This document shows, piece after piece, positions 18,130 to 26,685 of a stretch of DNA of 64,000 bases (positions are counted from its first letter, which is position 1; each line of letters opens with the position of its first letter). This DNA is from Bacillota bacterium. Its GTDB lineage: Bacteria > Bacillota > Clostridia > Lachnospirales > Lachnospiraceae. The notes beneath the pieces are model-generated. The model was not told the DNA's origin, did not search any database, and was given only the letters and a program-made list of their open reading frames with translations. The DNA lies in NCBI GenBank assembly GCA_023408815.1, contig JAEYJO010000030.1, forward strand, positions 62,001-126,000. Reading direction: 5' to 3'. Made by a program: the position numbers and the translations under genes.

Positions 18130-19872
18130 TTACCCCACGACCCATTCCCGCGCTTTTTCCTGTTTTTCAATCATGCGTGCGTACCAGCCGTTTTGAGCAA
18201 GCAATTCCGCATGGGTTCCATGTTCGCGGATTTTACCGCCATCCAGGACCAGAATGTTATTTGCCCCCATAATGGTATTCAACCGGTGCGCAATAACAAG
18301 CACTGTCTTGTCCCGCATCAGAACATCCAGCGCACGATAAATTTCCTGCTCGTTGTCCGCGTCTAAACTGGAGGTGGTTTCATCCAGCAATACGATTGGC
18401 GCATCCTTTATGAGCGCGCGTGCAATGGATATTCGTTGTTTTTCCCCGCCTGACAGTGTATTTCCGCTCTCCCCCAACATCGTGTTGTAGCCTTCCGGCA
18501 AAGCCATGATAAAGTCGTGGCAATGCGCCGCTTTGGCGGCATTCTGGATTTCCTCTATCGTGGCATCCGGCTTTCCGATTCGAATATTGCCCTCGATGGT
18601 GTCGTTAAACAGGATTACGTCCTGAAAGACAAAGGAAATGTGGCGCATCAGGTATTCGGGATCGAGCTTCTTTATGTCAACATCCCCGACCCTCACGGCA
18701 CCTTTTTGCACATCCCAGAACCGGGCGGCAAGCTTGGCTATGGTACTTTTACCGCTGCCGGACGGTCCCACAAGGGCGGTCACGGTACCCCCGGGGGCAG
18801 TGAAGCTGATGTTTTGCAGGACGTTTCTATCCCCATATGCAAAGAACACATCCTCAAACCGAACGCTAAAATGCGGGATTGCGATATCGGTGCTGCCCTG
18901 CATAGGCTCCGTTTCCATTAAAGTGCGCAGCCGCTTAGAGGACACGGAAAGATACAGCATATCCGGTAGGAGCGTCAAAATGGTCAGAATTGGTCCATAT
19001 ACCCGCGTGGCAATCAGTAGGAACATTAGGAGCGGCAAAAAGGAGATCTGTCCGCCCAAAAGGAGCATCGCTCCGATAAAAGCCACGATACCGACCCCAG
19101 AGCGCAAAATAATGCTGGAAATCGCCATGATAGAGCCGGAGGCCAGCTCCACCCGCAGAGACGCCCTTTTAAGTTCCAAAAAAGCTTCGTCCAGCGCCTT
19201 GAATTTTGTTCCTCCAAGGCCGCAGGAGCGGATCACCTTAATACCCTCCAGATATTCCTGCGACGCTTTCACTGCTTTCAGCTTTGCGTTCACCTGTCCT
19301 GCAAAAAGCCTGCTTTGCAGTTTGCGGCTCAGCCAGAAGATCAGCAAAGCAACCGGCAGGCTGATAAAAAGAGCCAGGGCCATACGCCAGTCAAAAAAAG
19401 CCAGAGCCACACAGATAATAGACGCCGAGATGATATTGGAAAAAAGCTGCGGAATCCCGTTCGCCATCGTCTGTTCGATATTGGTGCAGTCGGACATCAG
19501 ATTTGAGGACAACTCGGAAATGTCTTTTGCGTTGAAAAAGCTCATGGGAAGCCTCCGCAGCTGCTCCGCAACCCGGAGTCTCGTGGCCTCGGCCTGCCCA
19601 TAGGAATTGCCGTAGGTTTTCTTGTAATCAAACTTGGAAAGCAGGAAAATCAGGACAGCCGATGCAAGGCCAATGCCGAAGATCAGCCACAGGCGGTCCC
19701 AATTCATACTTTGGCCGCTGAGCGGTTTTAGCAGCTCCATGAAAATCTGTATGGTGAGGGTAAAGGGAATCATTAAAGAAAGACTTGTAATCGTGCAGGC
19801 AACGACCGCACGCCTAAGACCTTCTTTTCCCTTTTTGTCGAGCAGTAATATCTTATTAAGCGTTTGCACCAT
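18130..19872 (-). CDS. ABC transporter, fused permease and ATPase (cassette 2, last gene)
   Basis: The 580-residue half-transporter has an exporter-fold membrane domain and a C-terminal ATPase with Walker A GPSGSGKST, signature LSGGEKQR and Walker B IVLLDETTSSLD, where the catalytic Glu is kept although the following Ala is Thr. The start at 19872 (MVQTLNKILLLDKK) is chosen because AAAGGAGG lies just before it and matches family length. It overlaps the upstream gene by 17 bases. It should dimerise with that gene's product. It corresponds to the plus-strand pair at 2371-5887. Import of a chelated small molecule, driven by context, is inferred rather than shown. Confidence 0.85.
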   Translation of the reverse strand: MVQTLNKILLLDKKGKEGLRRAVVACTITSLSLMIPFTLTIQIFMELLKPLSGQSMNWDRLWLIFGIGLASAVLIFLLSKFDYKKTYGNSYGQAEATRLRVAEQLRRLPMSFFNAKDISELSSNLMSDCTNIEQTMANGIPQLFSNIISASIICVALAFFDWRMALALFISLPVALLIFWLSRKLQSRLFAGQVNAKLKAVKASQEYLEGIKVIRSCGLGGTKFKALDEAFLELKRASLRVELASGSIMAISSIILRSGVGIVAFIGAMLLLGGQISFLPLLMFLLIATRVYGPILTILTLLPDMLYLSVSSKRLRTLMETEPMQGSTDIAIPHFSVRFEDVFFAYGDRNVLQNISFTAPGGTVTALVGPSGSGKSTIAKLAARFWDVQKGAVRVGDVDIKKLDPEYLMRHISFVFQDVILFNDTIEGNIRIGKPDATIEEIQNAAKAAHCHDFIMALPEGYNTMLGESGNTLSGGEKQRISIARALIKDAPIVLLDETTSSLDADNEQEIYRALDVLMRDKTVLVIAHRLNTIMGANNILVLDGGKIREHGTHAELLAQNGWYARMIEKQEKAREWVVG

Positions 19873-21679
19873 CCATCGCCTCCTTTCTGCGACCGGCCTG
19901 CCGTTCTGTATCGCCGCAATAGTTTTTCCACATCCGGGCATAAGCACCGTTTTTTTGTAAAAGCAGATCGTGCGAGCCTTCTTCGGCCACCTTGCCGTCT
20001 TCCATCACCACAATGTTCTGTGCGCTGCGCACGGTGTTCAGGCGGTGAGCAATTATAATGGCGGTCTTTCCTTTCATCAACTCGGTCAAGGCCTGCTGAA
20101 TGAGGTACTCGTTCTCCGTGTCTGCAAAGGCAGTGGCTTCATCCAGCACCAATACAGGTGCGTTCTGTGCAATAGCCCGAGCAATGGCAATACGCTGGCG
20201 CTCACCGCCCGAAAGATGCACGCCATCCTCACCTATGACCGTATCGTAGCCCTTAGGCAAGCGTTCGATGAAATCATCACATCTGGCAGCCCTGGCCGCT
20301 CTTAAAATTTCCTCGTCAGAAGCCCCCGGGCAACCCATGCGGATATTCTCGCGGATAGACTGGCCGAAAAGGAACACATCCTGAAACACAAAACTGACCT
20401 GCCCCATGAGTTCTTCCTCACACATCTGCCGGATATCCACGCCGCCAATGGAAATTACGCCTCCGCTTACATCCCAAAACCTTGGGATCAGATGGGCAAT
20501 AGTGCTTTTCCCGCTGCCCGATGGGCCAACGATTGCGGTGACTGTTCCGGGCTTTGCGGTAAAGCTGACAGAGGACAGCGCCTCACCATCCGTATCATTG
20601 TAGGCAAAGGATACCTCGTGGAAGGAGACTTCCCTTCCTTTACACTGCTGAGGGGCAGCGGGCGCAAGCAGTTCCGGCAGATTCATCATAGCATCGAAGC
20701 TGGCAATACCGCCCGAAATACGCATACTGGACGATGCCACATACATCAGCTTCTGCAGTACAGATGCCATCGACGGAACAAACAGCAGGTAGAAGATAAA
20801 AGTCAGCGCAAAAGAAGCGTAATCCTGTGCGCCGGGACCGATCAAAATTCCAACCGGCAGGATAAACAGGTAGATATTGTTGATAAGCGTTTGAAACGCA
20901 GCGGTATAGTTTTCCCATTTCAACGTGTAGGTGAGCATGAATTTGGTGTACGCCTGAATGGATCCGGACAACTGCTTGAAGGAACCGGCTGTCCGCCCAA
21001 AGGCTTTGAGCACGGGCATGCCCCGGACATATTCCACCGATGCGCCCGTCATATCAGCCATAGCATTTTGCATTTTCCCCATCAGTTCCGGTCCGGCTGC
21101 CCCAAAGGTCATCATCTGTGTGATAAAAGCCATCACCACTGCAGCTATAGCCGCCAACCCGAAACGCCAGTCAAAAGCAAACAGGATTGCCACCATTACC
21201 AGCGGAGCGGTAAAGGACGCAACAATGTCCGGGTAGGAGTGGGCAAGAAATGTTTCAATTTTTTCAATATCCTCGTCAATCACCTTGCGAAACCGTCCAC
21301 TGCCAAAAGTCAGGTGATAGCCAAGCGGAATTTTTGCCAGATGCTTTGTAAAGTCGCTTTTCAGCTTGTACTGGGTTCCAAACGCGGCAATGTGAGCGCA
21401 CACGGAGGCCGCAAAATAAAAAATAACATCCGCCGCGATACCGGCAAGCGCCAGCAATCCGTATCCCATGAACTCCCGTCTGTTGAGCAGCGAAAAATCG
21501 GGATAGATTTCAACAATGTCCCGAATCATAAAATAAACGGCAAAGTACGGAACAAAGGAAGAAACAGCGGCCAGAGCCGAAAGGATACCGGAACCAATCA
21601 GCAGCCCCTTTCGATCTGCCGCCAATTCGAAGATCCGGGCAAGGCCGGTTTTAGGCTTTGCCTGCTTTTGAGCGGCCAA
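19856..21679 (-). CDS. ABC transporter, fused permease and ATPase (cassette 2)
   Basis: This is the first of the two half-transporters of cassette 2 (607 residues). The membrane domain spans about residues 25-330. The ATPase shows Walker A GPSGSGKST, LSGGERQR, Walker B LVLDEATAFAD and IAHRLN. The start is a TTG one base after the S-component stop, with GAGGTGA as RBS, so translation is coupled. The C-terminal basic tail (GDTERQAGRRKEAMDGANA) overlaps the start of the partner gene. As in cassette 1, the pair sits directly with ECF genes, which argues for uptake of one cargo by both systems or in sequence. Confidence 0.85.
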   Translation of the reverse strand: MAAQKQAKPKTGLARIFELAADRKGLLIGSGILSALAAVSSFVPYFAVYFMIRDIVEIYPDFSLLNRREFMGYGLLALAGIAADVIFYFAASVCAHIAAFGTQYKLKSDFTKHLAKIPLGYHLTFGSGRFRKVIDEDIEKIETFLAHSYPDIVASFTAPLVMVAILFAFDWRFGLAAIAAVVMAFITQMMTFGAAGPELMGKMQNAMADMTGASVEYVRGMPVLKAFGRTAGSFKQLSGSIQAYTKFMLTYTLKWENYTAAFQTLINNIYLFILPVGILIGPGAQDYASFALTFIFYLLFVPSMASVLQKLMYVASSSMRISGGIASFDAMMNLPELLAPAAPQQCKGREVSFHEVSFAYNDTDGEALSSVSFTAKPGTVTAIVGPSGSGKSTIAHLIPRFWDVSGGVISIGGVDIRQMCEEELMGQVSFVFQDVFLFGQSIRENIRMGCPGASDEEILRAARAARCDDFIERLPKGYDTVIGEDGVHLSGGERQRIAIARAIAQNAPVLVLDEATAFADTENEYLIQQALTELMKGKTAIIIAHRLNTVRSAQNIVVMEDGKVAEEGSHDLLLQKNGAYARMWKNYCGDTERQAGRRKEAMDGANA

Positions 21680-21680
21680 T

Positions 21681-22304
21681 TTATATCACCTCTTTCATAA
21701 GTCCCGCTTTTATAAAATGCTTCTCGAACATCATCCGCGCAAGCAATACTCCGAGTACAGCGCCGACAGCCGTCGCTGCAAATGCCGCTATCAACACCGG
21801 GCCGCTGATAAACTCTATGAGCTGCGCCATGAAATCTCCGCTCACATCATTGGAAGAGGCTACCTCCAGATAATACTGCTTCATCATCAGAAGCGGCGTA
21901 TAAGAGCCGATGGCCGAGGCGACCATAAGTACCCCATAGCCTATGCCGTTCAGCCAAAAGCTCTGCTGCTTTCCGATAGTGGCCATCAGTTCGGCAATCG
22001 CTGCGCCAATGAGGATTGCAACAGGCATGGGCCAGCCGGTTCCGGTGGCAAACATGACAACAGCGAACAATACGCTGAACAATAGGATCGCACCCGGCTT
22101 GGGGGTTTTTGCACGCAGGAGCATATAGACAGGCCCGGCAATAAGTGCGCAGAGGGCCAACCCAAACGGCTGCGTGACGACCGCCATAGATGCGACTGTA
22201 ATGCTGATGAAAAAGATGACAAGAAAGATGACGGAAAAGATGCCTGTATTTATAAAATCCTTTGCTTTAAGCTTCTTTTCCATAAATGCTATGTTCTGAG
22301 ACAT
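21681..22304 (-). CDS. ECF transporter S component (Trep_Strep/MptD-like), cassette 2
   Basis: The 207-residue hydrophobic protein has five or six membrane helices. KAKDFINTGIF near the start and EKHFIKAGL near the end are shared with the S component of cassette 1, so the two are paralogues likely to bind related ligands. ATG 22304 follows GAGGA at eight-base spacing and overlaps the upstream ATPase gene by 38 bases. ATG 22283 lacks an RBS but would begin MEKKLKAKDF, close to the cassette 1 protein (MTKKKLDVKDL), so the start is not settled. Confidence 0.75.
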   Translation of the reverse strand: MSQNIAFMEKKLKAKDFINTGIFSVIFLVIFFISITVASMAVVTQPFGLALCALIAGPVYMLLRAKTPKPGAILLFSVLFAVVMFATGTGWPMPVAILIGAAIAELMATIGKQQSFWLNGIGYGVLMVASAIGSYTPLLMMKQYYLEVASSNDVSGDFMAQLIEFISGPVLIAAFAATAVGAVLGVLLARMMFEKHFIKAGLMKEVI

Positions 22305-23733
22305 GATATATTTCCTCGCTTTCATAGTTACTGTTTATTTTTGCAGATAATGAAATAATCCGGCTGCAAACCCCGGAAAGAAACTCGTTGTCATGAGAGA
22401 TCACCAGAATGGCTTTCCCTTGTGCCGCCAATGCACTTAACATTTGGGCCACACGCTTCATATTGGTATAATCCAGTCCGCTGGTGGGCTCATCAAAGAT
22501 TAGAACTTTTGCAGGATTCAAGGCTGCAAGAGCAACGCAAAGCCGTTGCTTTTGCCCGCCGGAAAGAGAAAGCGGATGTTTGTCTTGTACGCTTTCCAAA
22601 TCCAATACTCGAAGAATCGAAGTGATTTTCATTGGATCAGGAGGCTGACCGGGAGCCGCAAGCTGAAGCTCGGCAAGTACGCTGTCACAAAAAAGTTGAT
22701 AGTTAGGGTCTTGCAGCACAAGAAAAGCATGACGGTTTCGGTGATGGGGCTTTATTGGCTTTCCATCAAACAGGACCTCGCCGCTTTTTTCGCGGCGCAG
22801 TCCGCAGATGGTATGAGCCAAGGTTGTTTTCCCCCGCCCATTGGGTCCAATGATGCCAGCAATTTCACCGGCCCGCACGGCGGCATGAATGTCTATAAAA
22901 ACTTCCTTACCCTTTTCATACGATGCCGATAAGCCGCAAAACTCAAGCGCAGGAACACTCTCAGGGGCGGCTCTCGATTTAACGGTCAGCGATTGAGGAT
23001 GAAATGCGCGCAGGCCAAGCGCATTGATCTCCGACACGGACAAACCGGTAAGTTCACGGGCGGGAAATATGCGTGAAATATTACCGTTTTTCATCAGTAC
23101 TACCCGGTCAGCCAACTCACGCAGATAGTAAAGCCTGTGCTCCGCAATGAGAATTGTTTTCCCCTGTTCCTTGAGCAACAGCAGGATTTCCCGAAGCATT
23201 TGTATCCCTGCTGCATCCAGATTGGCAGAAGGTTCATCCAGTATGTAGACCTGAGGGTGCAGCGCAAAAATGCTGCCAAAAGCAATCCGCTGTTTTTCTC
23301 CGCCGGACAGGGCGAAGATGTCCCTGCCGCATAGTTTTTTAAGTCGGAGCGCCTGTACGGTGTCTCTGAACCGCCTGTGCATCTCCTCATAAGATACGCC
23401 GCAGTTTTCCATGCCAAAGACCAGCTCGCTGTCCGTATCGCTGGTAAAAAACTGGGTTCTCGGATTTTGAAAAACAGAGCCCACGATATGAGCCAGCTCA
23501 TGAGGTTCACTGCCCGAGATATCTTTGCCGTCCACCATCACCCGCCCTTCCAGTCTGCCGGAATAAAAGTGCGGGATTAAGCCGTTGATCAGTCGGGTCA
23601 GGCTGGTTTTTCCGCAGCCGGAGGCCCCGGTCAGTACAACACATTCCCCTTTTTTGACCGACAGAGATACATCCTGTAAGGTGTTTCCGTCACTTCCATC
23701 ATAGCGAAAGTTTACTTGTTCAAGTTCAATCAT
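22267..23733 (-). CDS. ECF transporter fused ATPase (EcfA-EcfA'), cassette 2
   Basis: The 488-residue chain has two ABC ATPases. The first has Walker A GASGCGKTS, LSGGEKQR and YILDEPSANLD. The second has GPNGRGKTT, LSGGQKQR and LIFDEPTSGLD. Both sites look intact. It resembles the fused ATPase at 7232-8716 in length, domain order and in motifs such as RLINGLIPH and IIAEHRLYYLREL (IAEHRLYYLREL here), confirming common descent of the two cassettes. Its start overlaps the ecfT stop by four bases. Confidence 0.9.
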   Translation of the reverse strand: MIELEQVNFRYDGSDGNTLQDVSLSVKKGECVVLTGASGCGKTSLTRLINGLIPHFYSGRLEGRVMVDGKDISGSEPHELAHIVGSVFQNPRTQFFTSDTDSELVFGMENCGVSYEEMHRRFRDTVQALRLKKLCGRDIFALSGGEKQRIAFGSIFALHPQVYILDEPSANLDAAGIQMLREILLLLKEQGKTILIAEHRLYYLRELADRVVLMKNGNISRIFPARELTGLSVSEINALGLRAFHPQSLTVKSRAAPESVPALEFCGLSASYEKGKEVFIDIHAAVRAGEIAGIIGPNGRGKTTLAHTICGLRREKSGEVLFDGKPIKPHHRNRHAFLVLQDPNYQLFCDSVLAELQLAAPGQPPDPMKITSILRVLDLESVQDKHPLSLSGGQKQRLCVALAALNPAKVLIFDEPTSGLDYTNMKRVAQMLSALAAQGKAILVISHDNEFLSGVCSRIISLSAKINSNYESEEIYHVSEHSIYGKEA

Positions 23734-24434
23734 GCTTCACCTCCCCACATCCAATGCTTTGCAATCAGCGTTGCCACAATCATTGAAATGGCAAGCAAAG
23801 CAACAACGGTATCCTGGAGAGTAATTTTCAGGCGAAAAAAAGCGGTACGCGGCGCAGGATTGTCGATTCCTCTTGTCAGGGACGCCGCCGAAAGCTCATC
23901 CGCAATCGTCGAAGCGCGCACCATCAAAGGTGTCATAAAGCCTTCCAGCAAAAGCGCCGGGCGAGTTATGAGGTTGCGTAAGGAAAAGCCGAGTCCGCGA
24001 AGCCGCATGGCATTCCGAACACAATGCAGTTCTTCTTTGGCTGTTGGAAAGAAACGCATGGCGACCGCAAAGGTAATCACGAAGGAGCGAGGGACTTTTA
24101 AGGCATATAGGGCCGTAACCATCTCGCTCACCGTAGTCGTTGCAACAAACGCTCTCGCGTAAAGAAGCAGCGGCAAGAACATCCGAATGAAAATTGCCAG
24201 CATCAGTATAACGCTCAAGAGAACTTTTGGCAGATGAGGAGATAAGAACACTACTGCAGACACAAGCAAATATGTTCCAAGGAATCGAAGCGCCAGCCTC
24301 CATTGTCCCATACAAAAGGTAATGAGAATTACGATACCGAAAATGATGCCCCCATACACCATATCCTTTGTCATAAACGCCGCTATGCTAATGAGCAGAA
24401 ACAGTAATAATTTATACCTCACATCTATTTTCAC
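23730..24434 (-). CDS. ECF transporter T component, cassette 2
   Basis: This is the first gene of the leftward cassette. A GTG start at 24434 is chosen because GGAGGAG lies five bases upstream, and it gives VKIDVRYKLLLFLL, a normal EcfT opening; an ATG at 24473 would run into the promoter region. The 234-residue protein has several hydrophobic helices and the coupling motifs MRLRGLGFSLR and SLTRGIDNPAPRT. Cassette 2 order is T, A-A, S, ABC, ABC, while cassette 1 is ABC, ABC, S, T, A-A. Confidence 0.85.
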   Translation of the reverse strand: MKIDVRYKLLLFLLISIAAFMTKDMVYGGIIFGIVILITFCMGQWRLALRFLGTYLLVSAVVFLSPHLPKVLLSVILMLAIFIRMFLPLLLYARAFVATTTVSEMVTALYALKVPRSFVITFAVAMRFFPTAKEELHCVRNAMRLRGLGFSLRNLITRPALLLEGFMTPLMVRASTIADELSAASLTRGIDNPAPRTAFFRLKITLQDTVVALLAISMIVATLIAKHWMWGGEA

Positions 24435-24478
24435 GAATTGCTCCTCCCAAAACAGCTTGCTAAAAAGCAGCATAGCCA

Positions 24479-24522
24479 GTATACTCGATATAGTTAGACA
24501 GAGCTAACTATATCGAGTATAC
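24479..24522. promoter_or_regulatory. Perfect 19-bp inverted repeat between cassette 2 and its AraC gene
   Basis: GTATACTCGATATAGTTAG (24479-24497) is exactly complementary to 24504-24522 across a six-base spacer ACAGAG. It lies between the divergent ecfT and araC starts, placed to control both. The GTTAG/CTAAC core recalls the palindrome at the tetR promoter of cassette 1. Lacking a T run, it is better read as an operator than a terminator. The protein that binds it is unknown. Confidence 0.7.
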
Positions 24523-24606
24523 GAGTGTTACAATAGATTCTCAAGGGCGCAGAGGGGAAAATGTCTGTTAAAAAATGAAAAATGTCCCATAGAAAAGGTG
24601 TGAACT

Positions 24607-25584
24607 ATGACTGATGATAATTTAATGAAATTTATGATGGATATGTGCGGTGCTATGGGGATGGTGGCGCAGAAAAATGAGGACAATACCTATGGTGTTA
24701 GAATGGTTGGAAACGGAAAAGCGACGCAGGGACGCTTTTGGTTTTTTGCACATGAAAATCACTTTGTAGTATCCCACTGTGATTTTGTTTTTTGTGAGAA
24801 CTGTAAATTGTATATGCCTCCTAATATGCCCTATATTGCCCTCCGGCTGGATACCGCCAACCATCTCTCTCCGGGGAAAATCATTTCCTTTATGGAGGAA
24901 AGAGGGGAGCATTTCAGTACGAAGATGAAAGCGGGAACCAGAGTGGCTTATACAGAGGTGCTGTATGCTCCGGAATTTTATAAAAAGCACTTGGGGCGCT
25001 GCTTTCCCGGTCTGAAGGACAATCCCGCTCAAATATTAAAAAATATGGGTGGCGAACATAATTGGCCGGCCGATATGATGAGCATTCTAACGAATATACG
25101 AGAATGTGGTCTGCCCGGTGCGGCGGCGGAATTATTTCTGGTTGCAAAGGCATACGAGCTAATGGCTACGCTGGTTCATATGGGGGATGCACGGTCTCCC
25201 CGCAATGCCGCAGACTATATTTGCATCCTTGCGGTTATCAAGCACCTCGACACCAATCTGGATAGAGCCGTAAAGCAGAGCGAACTTGTTCAGCTTTCCA
25301 ATATGAGTGCAACAAAATTAAAAGCTTTATTCAAGCAATTTACAGGGCGAACCATCACCGAGTATGTTCTTGAAAAAAAGGCAGATCAAGCTGCCCATTT
25401 TCTTTCCGACACCAATATGAGCATTGAAGAAATCTCCGAGCGTGTGGGGTTTGATACGCCTACCGGTTTTTCCACTTCCTTCAAAAAGCAGATTGGGCTT
25501 TCACCCACTGAATACCGCAAGCGCATGGCGTTCCATTGCATGAAAGACCCGTCGCAAATAAAGGGGCTTACTTTTTCGGGATGA
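24607..25584 (+). CDS. AraC family regulator of cassette 2 (YbtA/PchR-like layout)
   Basis: The 325-residue protein has a long non-cupin-looking N-terminal half and a C-terminal double helix-turn-helix (about 225-315) with LSNMSATKLKALFKQF and VGFDTPTGFSTSFKKQIG. The layout, the late ATKLKALFKQF motif and the position beside an ABC pair resemble siderophore-responsive AraC regulators such as YbtA and PchR. This is the main hint that cassette 2 carries a metal chelate. Three cysteines are clustered at residues 58, 63 and 66 (HCDFVFCENC), possibly a ligand or metal site. It is divergent from the cassette across the inverted repeat. Confidence 0.8.
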   Translation: MTDDNLMKFMMDMCGAMGMVAQKNEDNTYGVRMVGNGKATQGRFWFFAHENHFVVSHCDFVFCENCKLYMPPNMPYIALRLDTANHLSPGKIISFMEERGEHFSTKMKAGTRVAYTEVLYAPEFYKKHLGRCFPGLKDNPAQILKNMGGEHNWPADMMSILTNIRECGLPGAAAELFLVAKAYELMATLVHMGDARSPRNAADYICILAVIKHLDTNLDRAVKQSELVQLSNMSATKLKALFKQFTGRTITEYVLEKKADQAAHFLSDTNMSIEEISERVGFDTPTGFSTSFKKQIGLSPTEYRKRMAFHCMKDPSQIKGLTFSG

Positions 25585-25630
25585 ATTGATACGAGTATTA
25601 CGGGCGGGCAAGTTTATCGAGGCAATAAAA

Positions 25631-26389
25631 TCAGAGCATTTTTGATAACTTATTAATAATCAGGTCGATAGTAATGAATAAAATTGCCTGTGAATCAAGG
25701 AACAACTGGTTTTTATCCAAATTAAGAGAAGGAATAGCGATAAAGCAATCATATTTATTGAAATATTTAGCTTTGCTGTTCTGTGTAATAATCGCACAGG
25801 GAGTATGACGGTCAAAAGAAGTTTTGGCGGCCGCTGTGATACAATCGGTAGTGCCTGATACAGATATAAAAATGTGAAAATCAGAAGCAGTAGAAAAAGA
25901 GGCTTTTTCACTGAAGATACCACTATGCGTTATTGCTTCGGAATCAATTCCCAGCGCGGAAAGACGATAAGTAAAATAGGTGGCGGAAAGGCCGCTTTCA
26001 TGAAGGCCGAAAATTCGTATGCGGGAAGCGTTGGTAATATAGTTGCCGAAAGAAATAAACCTGTCTTCACTTATACCGTCTGGAATCTTTTGTATACAAC
26101 TCAAGTAATTTTCAATGATATCCATATTAGATTTAACAACGGTCGGATTTTTAAAATTACCGGATAAGAGATATTTGGAAACCTCATATTTAAATTCAGA
26201 ATATCCATTATACCCCAGCTTTTGGCAGAAACGCAGCAGGGCAGATTTGGACACGCCTGCTTTAGCGGCAACATTAATAATAGGATAGGAGGATACATAG
26301 TCCGGATTATTAATGACATATGTTTTTATTTTCTCATCCGATTTTGTAAATTCTGATTCATGTAAATTAATTAATTCTATAGGGTTCAT
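25631..26389 (-). CDS. RpiR family regulator of the MupG/MurQ PTS operon
   Basis: The 252-residue protein has the N-terminal HTH_6 domain (about residues 1-75, with NVAAKAGVSKSALLRFCQKLGYNG split over the recognition helix) and a C-terminal SIS sugar-phosphate binding domain (about 105-240). It is divergent from the PTS operon, and the gap carries a 30-bp perfect palindrome suited to a dimer. RpiR proteins control MurNAc and similar phosphosugar operons (MurR, MupR). The ligand here is probably MurNAc-6-phosphate or its disaccharide, by inference. The gene end faces the AraC gene at 24607-25584. Confidence 0.88.
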   Translation of the reverse strand: MNPIELINLHESEFTKSDEKIKTYVINNPDYVSSYPIINVAAKAGVSKSALLRFCQKLGYNGYSEFKYEVSKYLLSGNFKNPTVVKSNMDIIENYLSCIQKIPDGISEDRFISFGNYITNASRIRIFGLHESGLSATYFTYRLSALGIDSEAITHSGIFSEKASFSTASDFHIFISVSGTTDCITAAAKTSFDRHTPCAIITQNSKAKYFNKYDCFIAIPSLNLDKNQLFLDSQAILFITIDLIINKLSKML

Positions 26390-26568
26390 GTAATTTCTCC
26401 GTATGTATTGAAATAATATTATAACTATGAAAATTATAACATATCATAAAATCTAATGCATCGTTTTTTCTATGGATAGCACCTTGTTATTATGTCCTTC
26501 GATTCTTTAATTCATTATAATATCATCGGTTTTCTTCCCTGATAAAAAGACTGTTTCTTTGTAAAAAA

Positions 26569-26598
26569 AATTATTTTGGTAAATTTACCAAAATAATT
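26569..26598. promoter_or_regulatory. 30-bp perfect palindrome, likely RpiR operator
   Basis: The half site AATTATTTTGGTAAA (26569-26583) is followed at once by its exact complement (26584-26598). The centre is about 60 bases upstream of the predicted start of the PTS operon and lies in the 296-base gap between that operon and its RpiR gene. Apart from this and the promoter nothing else was recognised in the gap. Being upstream of the -35, it fits activation or looping repression. Confidence 0.75.
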
Positions 26599-26608
26599 GA
26601 GAAATTTA

Positions 26609-26637
26609 TTGAAATGATGTCAGAAGTATAATATAAT
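26609..26637 (+). promoter_or_regulatory. Promoter of the PTS/murQ/mupG operon
   Basis: TTGAAA at 26609-26614, a 17-base spacer and a perfect TATAAT at 26632-26637 form a sigma-A promoter, 49 bases before the ATG of EIIC. AGAGAGGG precedes that start. Confidence 0.7.
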
Positions 26638-26685
26638 TAAAAAAATAAAACAAAAGCAAAATTTAGAGAGGGTAAGGTATTCTAT

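Noticed and set aside
18638..19603. 321-residue open frame on the plus strand
   Set aside because: It is antisense to the ABC gene at 18130-19872, with biased composition and no recognisable domain.
20492..21700. 402-residue open frame on the plus strand antisense to the ABC gene
   Set aside because: It lies wholly opposite a clear ABC half-transporter, is rich in His, Gln, Arg and Ser as expected of an antisense shadow, and has no RBS or family motif.
2371..24434. A complete siderophore locus
   Set aside because: No NRPS, PKS, salicylate or other metallophore synthesis gene is present in the window; only uptake-like parts and regulators were found.
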